A DNA stretch of 64,000 bases from Allolobophora icterica (GCA_963556255.1 OY744604.1:72890279-72954278); one strand, 5' to 3'; counted from the first letter of the stretch, positions 1 through 42,474 are shown. Notes: generated from the letters alone by a model not told the origin. Program-made: numbers and translations.

Positions 1-919
1 AATATGAATACTTACAGGTTGGACAGTTCGAATTTTGTTAATCCTAATTTAAATGTGTATATCATTGGACCCTGTTAATGGAATTTCAGGAAGTTTTCGA
101 AGAACATTGAGAAGTTATCCAGTTTAAAAACCTTAACATTTAATTGAATTAGTTTTAGAAATGACAGATTTATTGCCAAAACAAAAAGGGTATCAGTTCA
201 ATTGGGACACAATGTATATAGGGCCTACATATTATAATAATAATGTATCATACTTCGTGAGCATACAATATTTAGAATTTATGAAACGGTAAGCTTCAAC
301 AGTCCATTGCGGTAATGTCTAGAGAAAGTCATGAATTATCTACTTCACTTTGTTAGCATTCAGAGGCGTAGACTCTGGGGGGGGAGGGAGGCAGCCGGGG
401 CACGTCCCCCCGCAATAATTGAGATGGACTTTACATCCAATGCAACAAGTGTAGAATAAATAACAAAATGCCGCCCAATATTTTGGACAAGTTTGCGCCA
501 GTATTAGCCTTTGTGCATGAGGGCGGCTAGCTGATCATCTCACTCGCCGTCTGATCTAGTGTACAGTTAGTGGATCTGTTATTAAACTGAATTCGCCAGA
601 GGTCGTTATTCGAACAGTAATTTGGAAAATCTGTCGTTCCTTTCGAAGATTTAAACCATTGGTTAACAATCTAGCACGCTAAACTTCAAACTATGAACAC
701 CCTTCAATTAATAACAAATTCTTTCCACGATTTGGTTTCAGCGTATTTAGCACGAAATGAACGAGGAGAGAAAATTAGCCTGAATAAGAGGTAAGACTTT
801 TTAATCTTGATGTGTTCCAACTTATTTAAATTTATTCAGCGTTTACGAGCATGTGGAGAATCTGTTTAATATTTTAAGCGATTGACATGTAGACGTGGAG
901 TTTAACTCAGGTTACTTAC

Positions 920-998
920 TTTCAGCGGCGATATTACCAATGCTAGAGACAAGAGCAAACAAAGCCGAATAAAGCAGCGTCCATTTATCAAATGCCAT
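920..998 (-). CDS. Signal-peptide first exon (copy A) of a CUB/Ig-receptor-like paralogue
   Basis: The 79-nt stretch starts with ATG, encodes 26 residues beginning MAFDKWTLLYSALFALVSSI and ends in phase 1 at a GTAAGT donor. It has the same length and phase as exon 1 of the complete receptor gene at 40,648-40,726. The hydrophobic core and small residues before the end fit a cleavable signal peptide. Any downstream exons would lie beyond the left edge of the window, so the rest of this gene is not visible. It may also serve as an alternative first exon. Confidence 0.6.
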
Positions 999-1994
999 CG
1001 TTAGAAATTTCTGAAAATACAAACCAAGATAATTAAAATAAAAAGTATCAGCTGAACCAGCTGAAATATACTACAGTGGGCAGCGTGGTACTCTATCGTT
1101 TGCCTTCTAAATACGTGATTCTTTTAAGTAAGATAAGTTGAGTAGGAATAGTCAGTCAGGTAAAACAGCAGTCTTTAAAGAACTGTACGCCACACTTCCA
1201 GGTGAAGACATTTCTGTTAGCTTGAACCATATCATTGCCTCCCGTACATTATATTACATGATTTACGCATAGAAATATGAAAAGGACTCGATATCTGTTA
1301 GACATTTGAGGCCTACCTGCGCTTGAAACCAACTCTTTGGAATAAAAATGTTTTCACTGCAACATCAGCAATATACAAGACGCAACAGTTGAATGAATTC
1401 TAGTCTCAAGCGAGGCTACAAATCATTTAAACAGATTGGCCAAGTAAACGAAGCAGTTGTTTATTCCTGCGTTGAAGCCAAAATAGGCTACAGGCAAAGC
1501 ATAAAAATATTGAATATTTACATAAGGTACATAGAATCTTACATTTATACAATCGTATAATTACACAATCGACTTACTTCTTGATTGAAAATTATCATTT
1601 TTTCAAGGCTGATTGCTTTCCTTGAAGAGAGTGTCGATAATAGACTCGATTTTAAATTGTCTATCTTAGCTAACAGAAGCCTTAGAATCGCTGAACCATA
1701 GAACAGCTTCAGCGTAATAATTTATAATGAACTCTATTGTATCTATTGCGGTCCTTCAAGGGACGTTAGCAATCGGACCTTCAGGTACGCTATCTACCTC
1801 CCCAATAGTGTTAAGTGTCTAATCGACAGATCAAGGCTTAAGACCTAGACATACTTACCTGCTTGTTCATCTAGATAAAATGTATAGACAGAAGTTTACA
1901 TTGTGGTTTTTATCTTGTACATCTACCACTTAAGAGAAGCTAGTGGCTGACACTTGTTGTCCAAATTATTTGACATTGTACTGTATTTAGAAAT

Positions 1995-2330
1995 TTATAA
2001 GGCGCCTCTCGCAGAACTATTCAGAGGCGCTCTCAGCATTAAAGTCCCGGGGAAACAGAAATGCCTTTAAAAAACGCGAGTCCGATGAGGAAAAGCTAGT
2101 CAATAGTTTGGCCCTGAGCAGAGGGGAAGGTCATTCCAGATCATGGTAGCCACTATAATAGCAAACGCCAGGTGCTGGGTCAAGGAAGTTTTAGCCTTGG
2201 AAACAAAAAGATCAAGCCGATTTACAGAGCGAAATGAGCGAGAAGAAGATGGAACTAGCGGCTTTCGCAGATAGTTCGAGAGATAATTATATCGGGGCAG
2301 TGCCCTGCTGAGATTTAGAGACAATGTCAT
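1995..2330 (-). repeat. LINE 3'-end fragment with GCGCCTCT tail
   Basis: The left end carries the GGCGCCTCT...CAGAGGCGCTC tail also found at 18,098, 31,890, 34,515 (opposite strand) and 38,270. The body matches the general pattern of the C-terminal end of a non-LTR element ORF2 in minus orientation. It is degenerate and has no intact reading frame. Confidence 0.5.
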
Positions 2331-3589
2331 CAGCTTTCAGTAATCACAATCTATAAAGTTATTACCGTATATTGATGACAGACAGTTAACTTTTATATCC
2401 TATTATATTAGTGTATTGTATTGGCAAATTTATTTATCTCCACTCAGAAAATTTTCAGAGTCGCTTCCGCGTGAGATCGTCTTAACTAAAGGCGAGTTAT
2501 TAATCCTATGTAAAAATAAATTAAGTTTTCTTAAAAACATAACTGGAAACATATTTTAAAATTGCTAATCTTTTTAAACTTATATTTTATCGGCTTGCTG
2601 ATATTAAACTTAATTTTTCATTTTGTACGTACTTTCTGGTAGAGTGACAATATTACATATTTACTAATTCACAGGCTTACCTGTTTCTTTACTTACTTAC
2701 TTAAATTAACGCCTTCCCGTCTAACTATTATACTTACTAACCTACTTACTCACTTAGATGCATAGTTACCTACCAAACTACCTACAGTACTACCTTTCTA
2801 GTGACATACTTATTTATCAAATAGGCATACGTACACTTGATTCAACTTCACAACTAGGCCTACCTAGACATACTTACCTGCTTGTTTGATATAATAGACT
2901 AGCAGCAACAGTAATGTCTTACAGGCGGCTTTTTAATTAAGATTCAAACTGCAGTCAATAGACTGTGAAGCATTGAGTTTTGAAGAATCAGGCCTATTGA
3001 AATAATGAGCTACATCAATGATAAGTTATTAAAGGATTTTCGCCACAGTCACATATTGTTTTGTACTCTGAACTAATCTGCTTGTGTCGCTTATGGCTGT
3101 GAACAATTAAGTAGTCGGCGTTGTAACTGAGTGGTTTGAATAGGTCACTATTCAGTCACCCGTCTGAGCTTAAAGTGCATTTTATTCGTACATATTTGAT
3201 AAGTAATCAGACTATCATGTGCCGATATTTCCTACAAAAAACTATCACATCAGCAGAGTAGACTACACATTTACCTCGTTGGCTGCTTCGTAGTTTCTAT
3301 GATGACATAGCATTACTTCAAATGGGCTACCCCATTGTTGTGTTCCGCTCTAATCCAACAGCACACGTCGACTGCTATACTTACAGTGTAGCTGAGACGC
3401 TATTAAATTCACTAAAAATACAACAGGTTAGATATGCTTTTAGATATGTCTTTTACCATCGTTTAGCAGACAATAATTATTCTGAAAAAACGAGAAGGTT
3501 GTAATAAATGTATGCCTCTGTAACAACTGAAATATATTACAATAGGTTTCGTAGTAATAGGTTTGATTTATGAAGATCGATTCTATATC

Positions 3590-3786
3590 ACGTATATAGA
3601 ATGCGAACGATAGAGTACCACGCTGCCCACTGTAGTATACCTGTAATTCAGCTGGTAGGCCTACAGCTGATACTTTTTATTTTAATTATCTTGGTTTGTA
3701 TTTTCAGAAATTTCTAACGATGGCATTTGATAAATGGACGCTGCTTTATTCGGCTTTGTTTGCTCTTGTCTCTAGTGTTGGTAAGG
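3590..3786 (+). pseudogene. Inverted copy of the signal-peptide exon, broken at its 3' end
   Basis: The plus strand here reads as the reverse complement of about 920-1,115. An ATG at 3,720 opens the same signal-peptide coding sequence (MAFDKWTLLY start), but the match is lost after GGTAA at about 3,784, before the usual donor. The copy therefore lies in the opposite direction to the other three and probably cannot splice normally. It looks like the end point of an inverted duplication. Confidence 0.6.
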
Positions 3787-3814
3787 TAAATTGAATAGGC
3801 ATTATCAGTAAGTT

Positions 3815-4275
3815 GCCACTGTAGCTTGCCTACGAGCTGAGACATATATACTTTTGTGGTTTGACGGCCATATTGACCGCCAATTTGGAAGGTAGTATTT
3901 CCACACTATCGGCACTACAGATGTTACAATTGACACTTCATTTGTCATTGTAGCTTGCCTAAGGTCGGAGACATACATATTTTTGCTTTGGCGGCCATAT
4001 TGGCCGCCATCTTAGAAAGTAATAATCCCACACTATCGCCACTACAATATACCGATGCCTTGACCTCGGCAATTTTACACTTCATTTGTCACTATAGCTT
4101 ACCTACGAGCTGAGACATAGATATTTTATGTCTTGGCAGCCATATTGTCCGCCATCTTGGAAAGTATTATTCCCACACTATCGCCACTACAAAAATCAAT
4201 TCCTCGACCTTGGAAATGTTACAATTGACACTTCATTTGTCATTGTATCTTACCTGTGAGCTGAGATATTAGACA
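3815..4275. repeat. Short tandem array, about 3 copies, unit 129-151 bp
   Basis: The phrase TAGCTTGCCT/TAGCTTACCT followed by GAGCTGAGACATA recurs at 3,822, 3,951, 4,095 and 4,246, and GGCCATATTG...GCCATCTTGGAAAGT recurs within the units. Spacing is 129, 144 and 151 bp, so units vary by small insertions. The array starts right beside the inverted signal-exon copy. Confidence 0.7.
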
Positions 4276-4445
4276 TATTTTTGGGGTAAAAAAAACTACC
4301 TCACTTCGTCCTCCGTGTATCGTAAAAGAGCTTCGTCCTACGAAGGTTAATGTAATTTATTCACCTTTTACTGACATTTGCACAATATGTTTCGTATTTT
4401 AAAGCGATAAAAATGTAGACGTAGAGCATAACTTGTGCTACTCAC

Positions 4446-4506
4446 TAATACTACATTCAAGAAGAAGCAAAGCCAAATAAAGCAGCGTCCATTTCTCGAA
4501 TGCCAT
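4446..4506 (-). CDS. Signal-peptide first exon (copy B)
   Basis: ATG at 4,506 opens a 61-nt exon encoding a hydrophobic leader starting MAFEKWTLLYLALLLLEC, ending at a possible GTGAGT donor. It is 18 nt shorter than the other copies but keeps phase 1, so it could still splice to a CUB exon. No downstream exon is visible between it and the left edge. It may be an alternative first exon or the leader of a decayed paralogue. Confidence 0.45.
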
Positions 4507-5404
4507 CGTTTGGAAGGAGCTTCGGAAAACACAAAACGAGAACGTTTAGCAACTGAGATTTATTACAATAATTCGCACAGTACTGTGATTCTGTTTTGAT
4601 TCTAAAGCTTGATTTGATTCTTTCAAATAAACTAAATTGGGTAAGCATAATCAGTCATCCGAAAGACGAGTTACTAAAGTAACGTTATACAGACGTCGTT
4701 TATCAGACGTACAAACATTTATATAAAATTAACCATATCGTAAATTATGCAGACGAAGAACAAGAACTCAATGTATGTTAGACATTTTGGTTCTACCTGT
4801 GCTTGAAAAAGACCTCTTTCTAATAACGATTGTAATACTGCAACACCAACAGTATACTAACAGCAAGAGTTGAATGAGTTGTAGTCTCAACGAGGCTAGA
4901 ACTCATTTGAAGTAGATTAATTGAGTGCATGACATGTTTGGTTACACCTACATTGACGGAGTTCCCAGAATCCAAAATAAGCTACATGCAAGGCGTCACC
5001 ATATTGATTTTCTACATAATCTACAAGGAATCTTACAATTGTACAATCGTATCATTATATAAGATCGACTAACTTCCTGATTGAAAAATTATCAGTTTGC
5101 AAGGCTGATTGCTTCCTTGAAAGAGCTTGAATTTTCAAAGCTAACAGGAACTTTCAGAATCATTGAACCTCAAAATAGCGTTATCGTATAATAATGAGGT
5201 CTCTATTACGGTATTTCAAAGCATATTAGCTCTTGAACTTGTCTGATTTGTCTTCAAACGCACGAAATGTGTGTAGTGTTCAATCGAGAGATCAAGATTA
5301 AAGCGCTGTGGGCCTAAGACTAATACGCCTATTGAGAGCAAAATGACCACAAAGCCTACATTGTGATCTTTAACAACACACCCAGCAATTCAAAGTCGAG
5401 ACGT

Positions 5405-5432
5405 GTTGTCTCAAGCCCGGGCTTGAGACAAC
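5405..5432. repeat. Perfect 28-bp palindrome
   Basis: Two 14-base arms, GTTGTCTCAAGCCC and its reverse complement, meet with no spacer. It may be the relic of a small inverted-repeat element. Confidence 0.8.
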
Positions 5433-5989
5433 CTACCGGTACCCTAGTTAAGATTTTAGGCTAACTGTGAAAATCTTAGATAGTAGGCCTATAATTTAAT
5501 AACCTATTTGGGATATTTCTTGTTCCAAAAGCCTAAACACCAGTGCAGTTTTGGGGATGTCTTTTTCTTCTTGGTCGCGAAGGTTGAATCAGCAGTTAAA
5601 ACATATTATTGTTTTTAGTTACCAGGATCAAGAGAGTTATTAAGGTAGCTTTATGCTAGGCAACTGAATTGTCTACTATATCATATTAGTGTGGTGTTTT
5701 GATAAATTTCTTTAGCGTCGCTCAAAGAAAACACCCAGAGGCCCACATTTTGAGATCACTGTGAGCCTGTGGCATGAGACGAGTCGTTACTTAGATGCAC
5801 AAATCAAACTTGCTTATGGCTACTTGGTTAATTAGAAACACTTTTAATAAAATCACTGACCTGTTTAGTAGCTTGTCTTTCAGACTAGCTAATACCTACC
5901 TGCGGATAGGTACTGCAAAACTAATAGTTATTTACTTAGATGTTTATTAATAAAATTATAATTGTAAGTGAACGTTTGTAAAAGCGCAA

Positions 5990-6235
5990 CTCAACGACTG
6001 AAAGGCTTTTCCGACCCGCTAGCAGATATAATGGACTTCAGGCGTTTCCGAAAAAGAGGAAGGAAAAGAATAAAGGGCTCAACCAGCAATTTCTGTGGGG
6101 GATCGCATTTACAACTAGAGGGGTCTGCAAACACAGAGCTTCTAGATTGAGCAGTGGCCCCGCGAATGTGGGTCAACCAGAAGGTTCTAGGTACCCGAGC
6201 GGAGCGACCACGGAGTGAAGAAACCAAGGTACAAA
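5990..6235 (-). repeat. Probable degenerate LINE fragment
   Basis: A locally GC-richer block with arginine-rich short reading frames on both strands. It resembles in style the LINE ORF2 C-terminal remnants elsewhere in the window, but the match is weak. Confidence 0.25.
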
Positions 6236-7450
6236 ATGTCTCATGAAGTAGAGGATGTCGAAATTGCTTACTTTCTTACTGTGCTTTATCTATCTGCCTA
6301 ATTTCCTGCCAACTATATTATTACTACCTGGTTAATTGTTTGTTTTTCCTTATTTATTTACATTCCGCCTATCTATCAATCTTATATATTCTTACATACT
6401 TACTTACTTACCTATCTACTTACGTACCAAACCAGCTTACCAATCTAATGACTAACTTATTTATTTACATATATGGACTACTTGATTCAATTTCTCACCT
6501 GCATAGACCTACTTACCGACATGCACAAACAATCAGCAACTAAGCATGTCGTCATATATGCAACTTTAAAGGAATAAAACTGGAGTCAATTATAGACTGC
6601 AATATGTTGAATTTGAAGAATGATGTCTTTTGAAAAAAATGGGTTAACTGAATGATTATGTACAAAGATCTCCGCCGCTCTAACGTCTTGTTCTGTACTC
6701 CGAAACAGTTTGTTTGTGTCACTTTTGGCTGTGAACAGGCAAGTTGTATTTGAGCGCATAAAAAGTAGACCATCTGTGAGAAAAGTTTTCAATGTAGGCC
6801 TGTTTGATGGCGTTTTTCAGGAGAGGTTTTAATACGTCGCAATTCAGTCATCTGTCCAAGTTGATAAAGTTGTATTTTTATCGTATATAATTACAAAGTA
6901 AAGTAATCAATTGACCATATTTCCTACAATAACCATCACATCAGCAGATAACGCATTTAACTCGTTGTTTGCTTCCTTGTTTCCATGATGACATGTATGT
7001 ATATTCGTTTATTAGAACAGTCTGAAAAACGCACAGAGTTACAGCAAATTAACATAACAGAACTTCAAATGGTCCGCCCTATAATTATAATAATATCACT
7101 GTGTTCTGCCTCTCCAGAAACAATCATCGGCTTATATACTTACACTACAGCTGTGACGGTATTATAGGCCATACTTGTATGTCATAAATTTAAAATAGAT
7201 TAGATGTGGGTTTAGAGGGACATAATGGTATTTCTGATCCTTTGAATTTCGACCCGATTTGTCGAACAGATTACTGACTGAGATTTTTACTTGTGACGAT
7301 CATCAATTGACGATAGATTATGATAACGGCGGTGCAAAAGTCATCAGATTGGCTCAGATCAGATTAGAATGGAATTACACCAAGCTAAGTAGGCTACACG
7401 ACCAGATTCAATATTTCGATATGGGTCTGTTAGTTCTGATTACCAATACA

Positions 7451-9040
7451 CAGGGCCGTATTAACCTGTGTGGGGGCCCCGGTGCACCCGCCGTGGTGGA
7501 GGCCCATAGGACCATGGACGTCCGGAGGGGTAGGGGGTTATTTCCCCCTGGATTTTGAAAATATTAAAAAAATCTTGAATTTTATGATTATTCCAACAAT
7601 CCCAACACGATTTTCAATGCTAAAAAACACTTAATTATCGAAGTAGGCCCTACGTCAGCTATTCTATGCAAAAAACGTCATTTTATCCCCCAACAAAAAT
7701 GTGGAGTTTTTTGCTCTGCTTCAGGAAATCTATGTTTTCTTCACTGTTTCTACACGTCGCTATGAACTGCTAACACAGCTATCAGTCTCAATCCCAAAAA
7801 GAATCAACACAACTCGATGGTCATGCAGAGCTGATGCGACGAAAGCTCTGACGCAAGGATATACCCAGTTCATACAAGCTCTCGATCAAATTGCTGACGA
7901 CTTAGATGAACTGGCAGAAGTGCGTTGCAAGGCCCGTGGACTTTCAGAGCGACAGTGTCAGCTTGAGACCGGCATTTACACCGTCTTCTGGAATGACATT
8001 TTACAAAGAGCCAATGCCACCAGCAAGACGCTGCAAGACCCCCAGTTTGATTTGAACTCCGCTGTTGCCATAGTAAAATCACTGAAAGTGTTCGTCGAGT
8101 CCAAGCGAGATTGCTTCAAGGAGTACGAGAGAGAGGGCTTAGAGAAATCTGGAACAACAGAATACATTCAGAAGAGAGAACGGCAACGCAACGTGCGACT
8201 TGATCCGCTTGTTCAACCTCGTCACACTATTCCGCGGATGGAGTTGACACAGGCAGATAAATTTCGTATACAAAACTTTCTACCAGTCATTGATCAGTTT
8301 GTTACTGCTTTGCAACATCGGCTTGGTGCGTATGAGCTTATTTCATCTCGGTTCGGCTTCCTACGCAAATTGGATGTGCTTTCATCACAAGAACTACTGG
8401 CAGCGGCATCGAATCTCGTTGAGGTCTATAAAGACGATCTTGATGCATGCTTAGGAAATGAGCTTGTGCAGTTTGTTGACTTCGTGGAGACATTCAAGGA
8501 TGAACAAGCTCAAGATGTCTCTCAAGAGAATTTCATGTATCGGCTGATATTCCAGAAACAAGTTCAGGGATCATTTCCTAATGTGGAGATAGCCCTCCGC
8601 ATGTATCTGGTGCTTATGATCAGTAACTGCAGTGCTGAACGTTCATTCTCAAAAATGAAAATAATAAAGAACAGACTTCGCACATCGATGGGGAATGAGC
8701 GGTTGTCTCACCTGGCTCTGATGAGCATAGAAGCTGACATTCTGCGTGAGATCAACTTTGAGGATCTGGTGAACGAATTTGCGAAGAAGAAAACACGCAA
8801 AGTTTCGCTAATTTGACATTACTTTATGCCCGAGAAAAACTATCTTCTGACCTTTTAACTTTCTTTGTTTTAGATATTTGTGTTAACTTGTGTCTGTGCA
8901 CAATGCACATTACTGAAATATTTTATAATCAGTTATGAAAAACATGTCAAAAAATTTCTTGCACCTTTGTGGTGGAGGCCCCTTTGTGGTGGGGGCCCCT
9001 GTGCACTGGCACATAGTGCACATGCCTAAATACGGGCCTG
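7451..9040 (+). mobile_element. hAT-family DNA transposon, internally deleted
   Basis: Ends are CAGGGCCGTATTAA (left) and the reverse complement of CAGGCCCGTATTTAGG (right). They are flanked by CCAATACA (7,443-7,450) and CCAATACG (9,041-9,048), an 8-bp target duplication with one mismatch, the size hAT elements make. Both ends contain GTGGGGGCCCC blocks. The interior holds the C-terminal half of a transposase. At 1.59 kb it is short for an autonomous hAT. Confidence 0.85.
7701..8816 (+). pseudogene. hAT transposase, C-terminal part (ZMYM1-like)
   Basis: The open frame gives about 371 residues but has no ATG at its start (it opens on GTG), so the N-terminus with the DNA-binding zinc finger is missing. 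The C-terminus shows the hATC dimerisation signature: SNCSAERSFSKMKIIKNRLR followed by LSHLALMSIEADILREINF. The middle resembles the ribonuclease-H-like region of ZMYM1/DUF4371 transposases. The frame is open to the stop, so the copy is fairly young, but without its N-terminus it should not be functional. It sits inside the hAT ends at 7,451 and 9,040. Confidence 0.8.
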
Positions 9041-9048
9041 CCAATACG

Positions 9049-11590
9049 CATGCGTTCTGAAAAGAGCTTTATCGCCCAGTCTCAGATATAGCTTGCCGCA
9101 TATGCATCGTTTAATGATAAGAGGTAAATTGGTTATGACCTTCGCAAGTACCTGCACAGCGTTGCATCTCTATGACGTCAGTGCAAATTCTCTATATTTC
9201 GTAAGACAAGATAATCACATGTTTGTGTCATCAATTACACTTTTACAAGACACACATGAAACTACCAAAGCTAATTTGAAGGCAGCCCGAAATGTTTTAG
9301 CGCTACCCAAAATGCAAGCCCTTATAACCGTTTAATTTTATTAATTATCCAAAGTCATTGTATCATGTATTAGGCCTATGTATTTTGAAAAGACAGGCTT
9401 GTAAAACGTCTCAGGCTGTATGTTTCTGATGACCGTGAACTAAACTCTTTTGGATTTTTTTAAATAACTAAGTGCTTGTACTATGCAGATTTTGCATATT
9501 TAATTCTCAACTTTTCAATGAATATCGTGAGAGCTGGTGCTTGATGTAACCCGTAATCGTAATCGTTAAATCGAGATATCTAAAGTGCTACTATAAGAAC
9601 AAAGCGCAGGGCACCATCTGGTTCACGAGCGCTGCGTGGTGTCAGAGGGCTGAAGATCCGAGTTCGGTTGCTAAACAGCGCAGAGAGAAATTCGTCTTGG
9701 CAGACAAAAACACTAAAGAAATAACACGTAGCCGAAAATTAACTTTACCATAGTTTACAAACACTGATTTTGTTGTCTATAGAAACATTGCTTGTTTTAA
9801 GCAAAACTGTAAATACTGATTTTATCACATGTTGTTACGTACCACAATTATAGAAGACATGTAATTTGAAATTATTGCACTTTTGGTGTGATGTTACAAC
9901 GATTTGAATGTTTCCAGCGCAATATAAGTAAATTTAGGTAGTCAAGAAAAACTCTCCTGACATTCGCACTAAAACCAAACAACACGAACCCAATGCTTAT
10001 TAGTAATGCATTTCTACGCAAAGCTCAGCCTCATCCTTTCAATAAGAATCCGATTACAAAGTGGCATTACCACACCCCTGGGTTATCTGGATTGATACAT
10101 ATCAAATCTATGATTGTTGATAGGGCCTACACCATTTTATTTCTCAAACTACTGTACCCTTCAACATATTTGTATTTTCTACACAAAAGTGTTTTCCAAA
10201 AGCACCTAGATAAATGCGATCCTTAACATACTATTTTTATGCCAATTATTTAAGTTAAACTTTCGAAGCTTGTGCTTTAATAAAGTATTTGAAGTCTGAT
10301 TAAGCGTAGGGCCTACTTGTATTCGCGGTCATCTTCAACGTACGTAGGAAGTAAACAGAAGTACGCATTATATATATATGAACATGAACATGAACAAATA
10401 TACACATAAACAGGAGAGAGTAGATAGATATCTTCCCGTTCTAACATGGATCCGTGGTTCTCCTTTCGGGCCATATCACAAGTATGCAGGGCATAAAAAC
10501 AAACATCTGAAACCTGTAGTGAGACTAACTCGCCATAGCCATAAGACGTCGCTTTCTTCGGCATCCTGGAAAAACATTTTCCCCATGAGGGCTTAGAACC
10601 TGATCACCCAGACCGGAATGAAAATGTGAGTTCGTTATTTTAGATACTGACTATAGGAAGCCTAGAGTTATGCGGTAATGCTTAGGAGTAGTGACAACAG
10701 TTATAGAGGGCTGGAGAAAATCGATTTGGGCACCGCTGCAGCTGGGTTAAACGTACTAGATTACTAGATCTTAGATTTTATCCAAGAACAATTTTGAAAC
10801 ATTTGTAGAAAGAAGAATGATCAGTGGAGCAGCTTTCCATAAAGTAATACATTACCAAACTCGAATAATTTCACCGAAGTTTAAATTAATTTTCCAGTGC
10901 ATGAAATTTATAAATCAAACTGTATTTATGTATGTAAACACAACGTTGCTAAGCAACTCGTTACAGAAAGGAAAAACTCCAGACCCGAAAGAAATCAGCA
11001 GGAAAATTTAACTTATAATTATTGTCGGATATGCAATATATTGTATATCCGACAATAATTACGCATTTATTTACGTTCTGTCAAGGAGGCTGAAAATATT
11101 CGGAAATAAAGTTAGCGAATCACAATCTGGTTGAAGCTTAATATAGATTACGCAGACACATCTAACATACTTCAAATTAGAAAAATTAGAAAACGCACGT
11201 GTAATTTTTGAAAGGATATTCCTAACTGGAGGTCGTGGCGTGAGAAAAAAGATAGACATAAGTCCATATCATTTTAATTCGAGGAAATGTGGTAATGTAG
11301 GGCTATGTACCGTGAATGGTGAAATAATGTCTAAGAGTCTCATAAAAGCGAGGCTAAGAAAATTGAAGTCGCAATATTTCATATCTATGGCTCCCTCTCA
11401 AGGATAACTTAATATAGATAACTTAAGCAACCCCTCCTCCTTACCGAAATGAAACTGCCACCGTCAAATTTGAGACATGGTTTTGGAACCAGGCAAGTAT
11501 ATTAAGTTACGAATCATTTTGCATGGAATGATCATAATCACAGGCAGTAACTGTTATACAAATAGAAACTATCAGAAGATGACTAAAGGC
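9049..11590. other. Intergenic stretch downstream of the receptor gene
   Basis: No gene, transposon end or conserved motif is recognised apart from a palindrome at 11,017-11,060. On the minus strand it is the 3' flank of the receptor gene. An AATAAA (plus-strand TTTATT near 11,066) lies about 520 nt past the stop codon and could be its polyadenylation signal. Confidence 0.4.
11017..11060. repeat. Inverted repeat, 16-bp arms
   Basis: AATTATTGTCGGATAT and its reverse complement are separated by 12 bases. It could form a stable hairpin on either strand; on the minus strand it falls in the likely 3' UTR of the receptor gene. Confidence 0.8.
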
Positions 11591-40726
<29,136 letters not shown>

Positions 40727-42474
40727 CGTTTAGATGAAATATCTGAAAATATAATATTAAACAAGAAAGCTAAAATAAAATGATGCCACTGTACCAGTTG
40801 ATATGTGCTACAATGGATCGCGTAGCACTCTTATTCTTCTTCATATTCTAAATACTTGATTCTGTTAAGTAAGGCCAATTGAGTAGGAATAGTCAGTCAG
40901 CTAAAACAGCAGTCGCTAAAGAAACTATACGACACTCTTCCAAGTGGAGAAGATATTTCTTTAAGCATGAACCATAACTTAGCCTCTACAGTATATATGC
41001 TTTATGCAGAAAAATATCTTAAGGATCTGTTAGACATTTGAGACCTACCTGTGCTTGAAACCAAATCTCTGCAATGAAGATTGTTTCACTGCAACACCAA
41101 CAATATACAAACAGTTTAATGATTTCTAGTCTCAAACGATGCTAAGACACATTTAGAACAGATTGACGAAGTCCATGGTGTAGTTGTTTCTTCCTGCGTC
41201 GAATTCAAAAATGTTACATGCCTGAATGAAATTTTTTTATCAGTTTCTGCAAGGCTGATTGCTTGCTTGAAAAGCGTATCGATATTAGCTTATCTATCTG
41301 AGCTACGTGTACGAGGAAATTTAGAATGGCCGAACCATAGAATGACTTCATAGTATAATAGTGATGCCTCTACTGCGGTATTTCATGGGATGTTAGCTCT
41401 TGCACTTGTCAAATTTGCCATCTAACCTCCCCAATTATAATCTAATCAACAAAGCAGGGTTTAAGCGTTTTCAGACATACAAGTTCGAAAGAAAATGTAG
41501 CACAGGAGCTTACAGTGTGGTTCTTTTACAAAATACCCAGCCACTTCTCTCAATTAGTTCACATGTCATCTGCTTTTGGTGATCACTATCTATAAAGTTA
41601 TTCCTGTATATTGATTAAAAACAATCCACTTTTGAATTATATCATATTAGTGTATTATATTGGCAAATTTATTTAGCTCAACTCAGACATATTTTTAAAG
41701 ATGCCTCCTTGTTAGATCACTGCGATTCGTTATTCATGCACAAGTAAAATTAATAATTATTTTTCTTAATAACTTAACTAGAAACATATTTTAAAATTGC
41801 TAAACTTTTTTAAACATATATTTTTTAGCTAATTAATACCTAGTTAGTTATTTTCTTACTTACATACTTACTTTCTCATTTTGAACCTACTTTCTTGTCC
41901 AGTCATATTATTACCTAGTTTCTCCTTCACAGGCTTACCTGTTTCTCTACTTACTTACTTACTTACTTACTTAAATTTACGTCTTTCTATCTAGCCTAAT
42001 TAATATACTTACCTCCATATTTACTCGCTTAGATGCATACTTACCTACCAAACTACTTGCAAAACTACCTATCTAATTACATACTTATTTACTCATTATA
42101 CGTCTACACTTGATTCAATTTCGCTACTAGGCCTACCTAGACATACCTACCTGCTTGTTTAATGCGGCCTTTTAATTAAGATTCCAACTGAAGTATAGAC
42201 TGTGACACATTGAGTTTGAAGAATCAGGTCAATTGAAATGAGCTCCTCAATGATAAGTTATAAAAATATTTCGCCACAGTCACGCATTGATTATTACTCT
42301 GAAATCATATGCTTGTCACGCTCATGGCTGTGAACAATTAAGCAGTTGTTTTGTGCATCAAGACTAGGCCTCTTGTAAGAGTGGTTTTAATAGGTCACAA
42401 TTCTGTCACCTCTCTGAGCTTAAAAGTGCATCTTTATCGTACATAATTGCAAAGTAAAGTAAGTATTAAGTAAT

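Larger units (their letters stand above)
240..2950. repeat. Segmental duplication copy A
   Basis: This segment aligns by eye with copy C (about 39,165-42,560) and in part with copies B and D. Shared blocks include the flank of the signal-peptide exon, the phrase around 2,341-2,440 (matching 41,579-41,680) and the CTGCTTGTTT/TTAATTAAGATT block near 2,880-2,950 (matching 42,150-42,190). The copies are diverged but collinear. Apart from the signal-peptide exon and a LINE-tail fragment I see no gene in it. The first 240 bases of the window hold nothing I recognise. Confidence 0.7.
4380..6640. repeat. Segmental duplication copy B
   Basis: Sequence flanking the signal exon (for example the GTAGACGTAGAG block at 4,412) and the 4,750-5,250 stretch match copies A and D. 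The 6,580-6,640 block resembles 2,945-3,000. A Thr/Tyr-coding ACTT-rich stretch at 6,380-6,430 is simple repeat. No further gene is recognised between 4,506 and 7,440. Confidence 0.6.

Noticed and set aside
364..420. G-rich block resembling a hAT terminus
   Set aside because: No matching second end or target duplication was found nearby.
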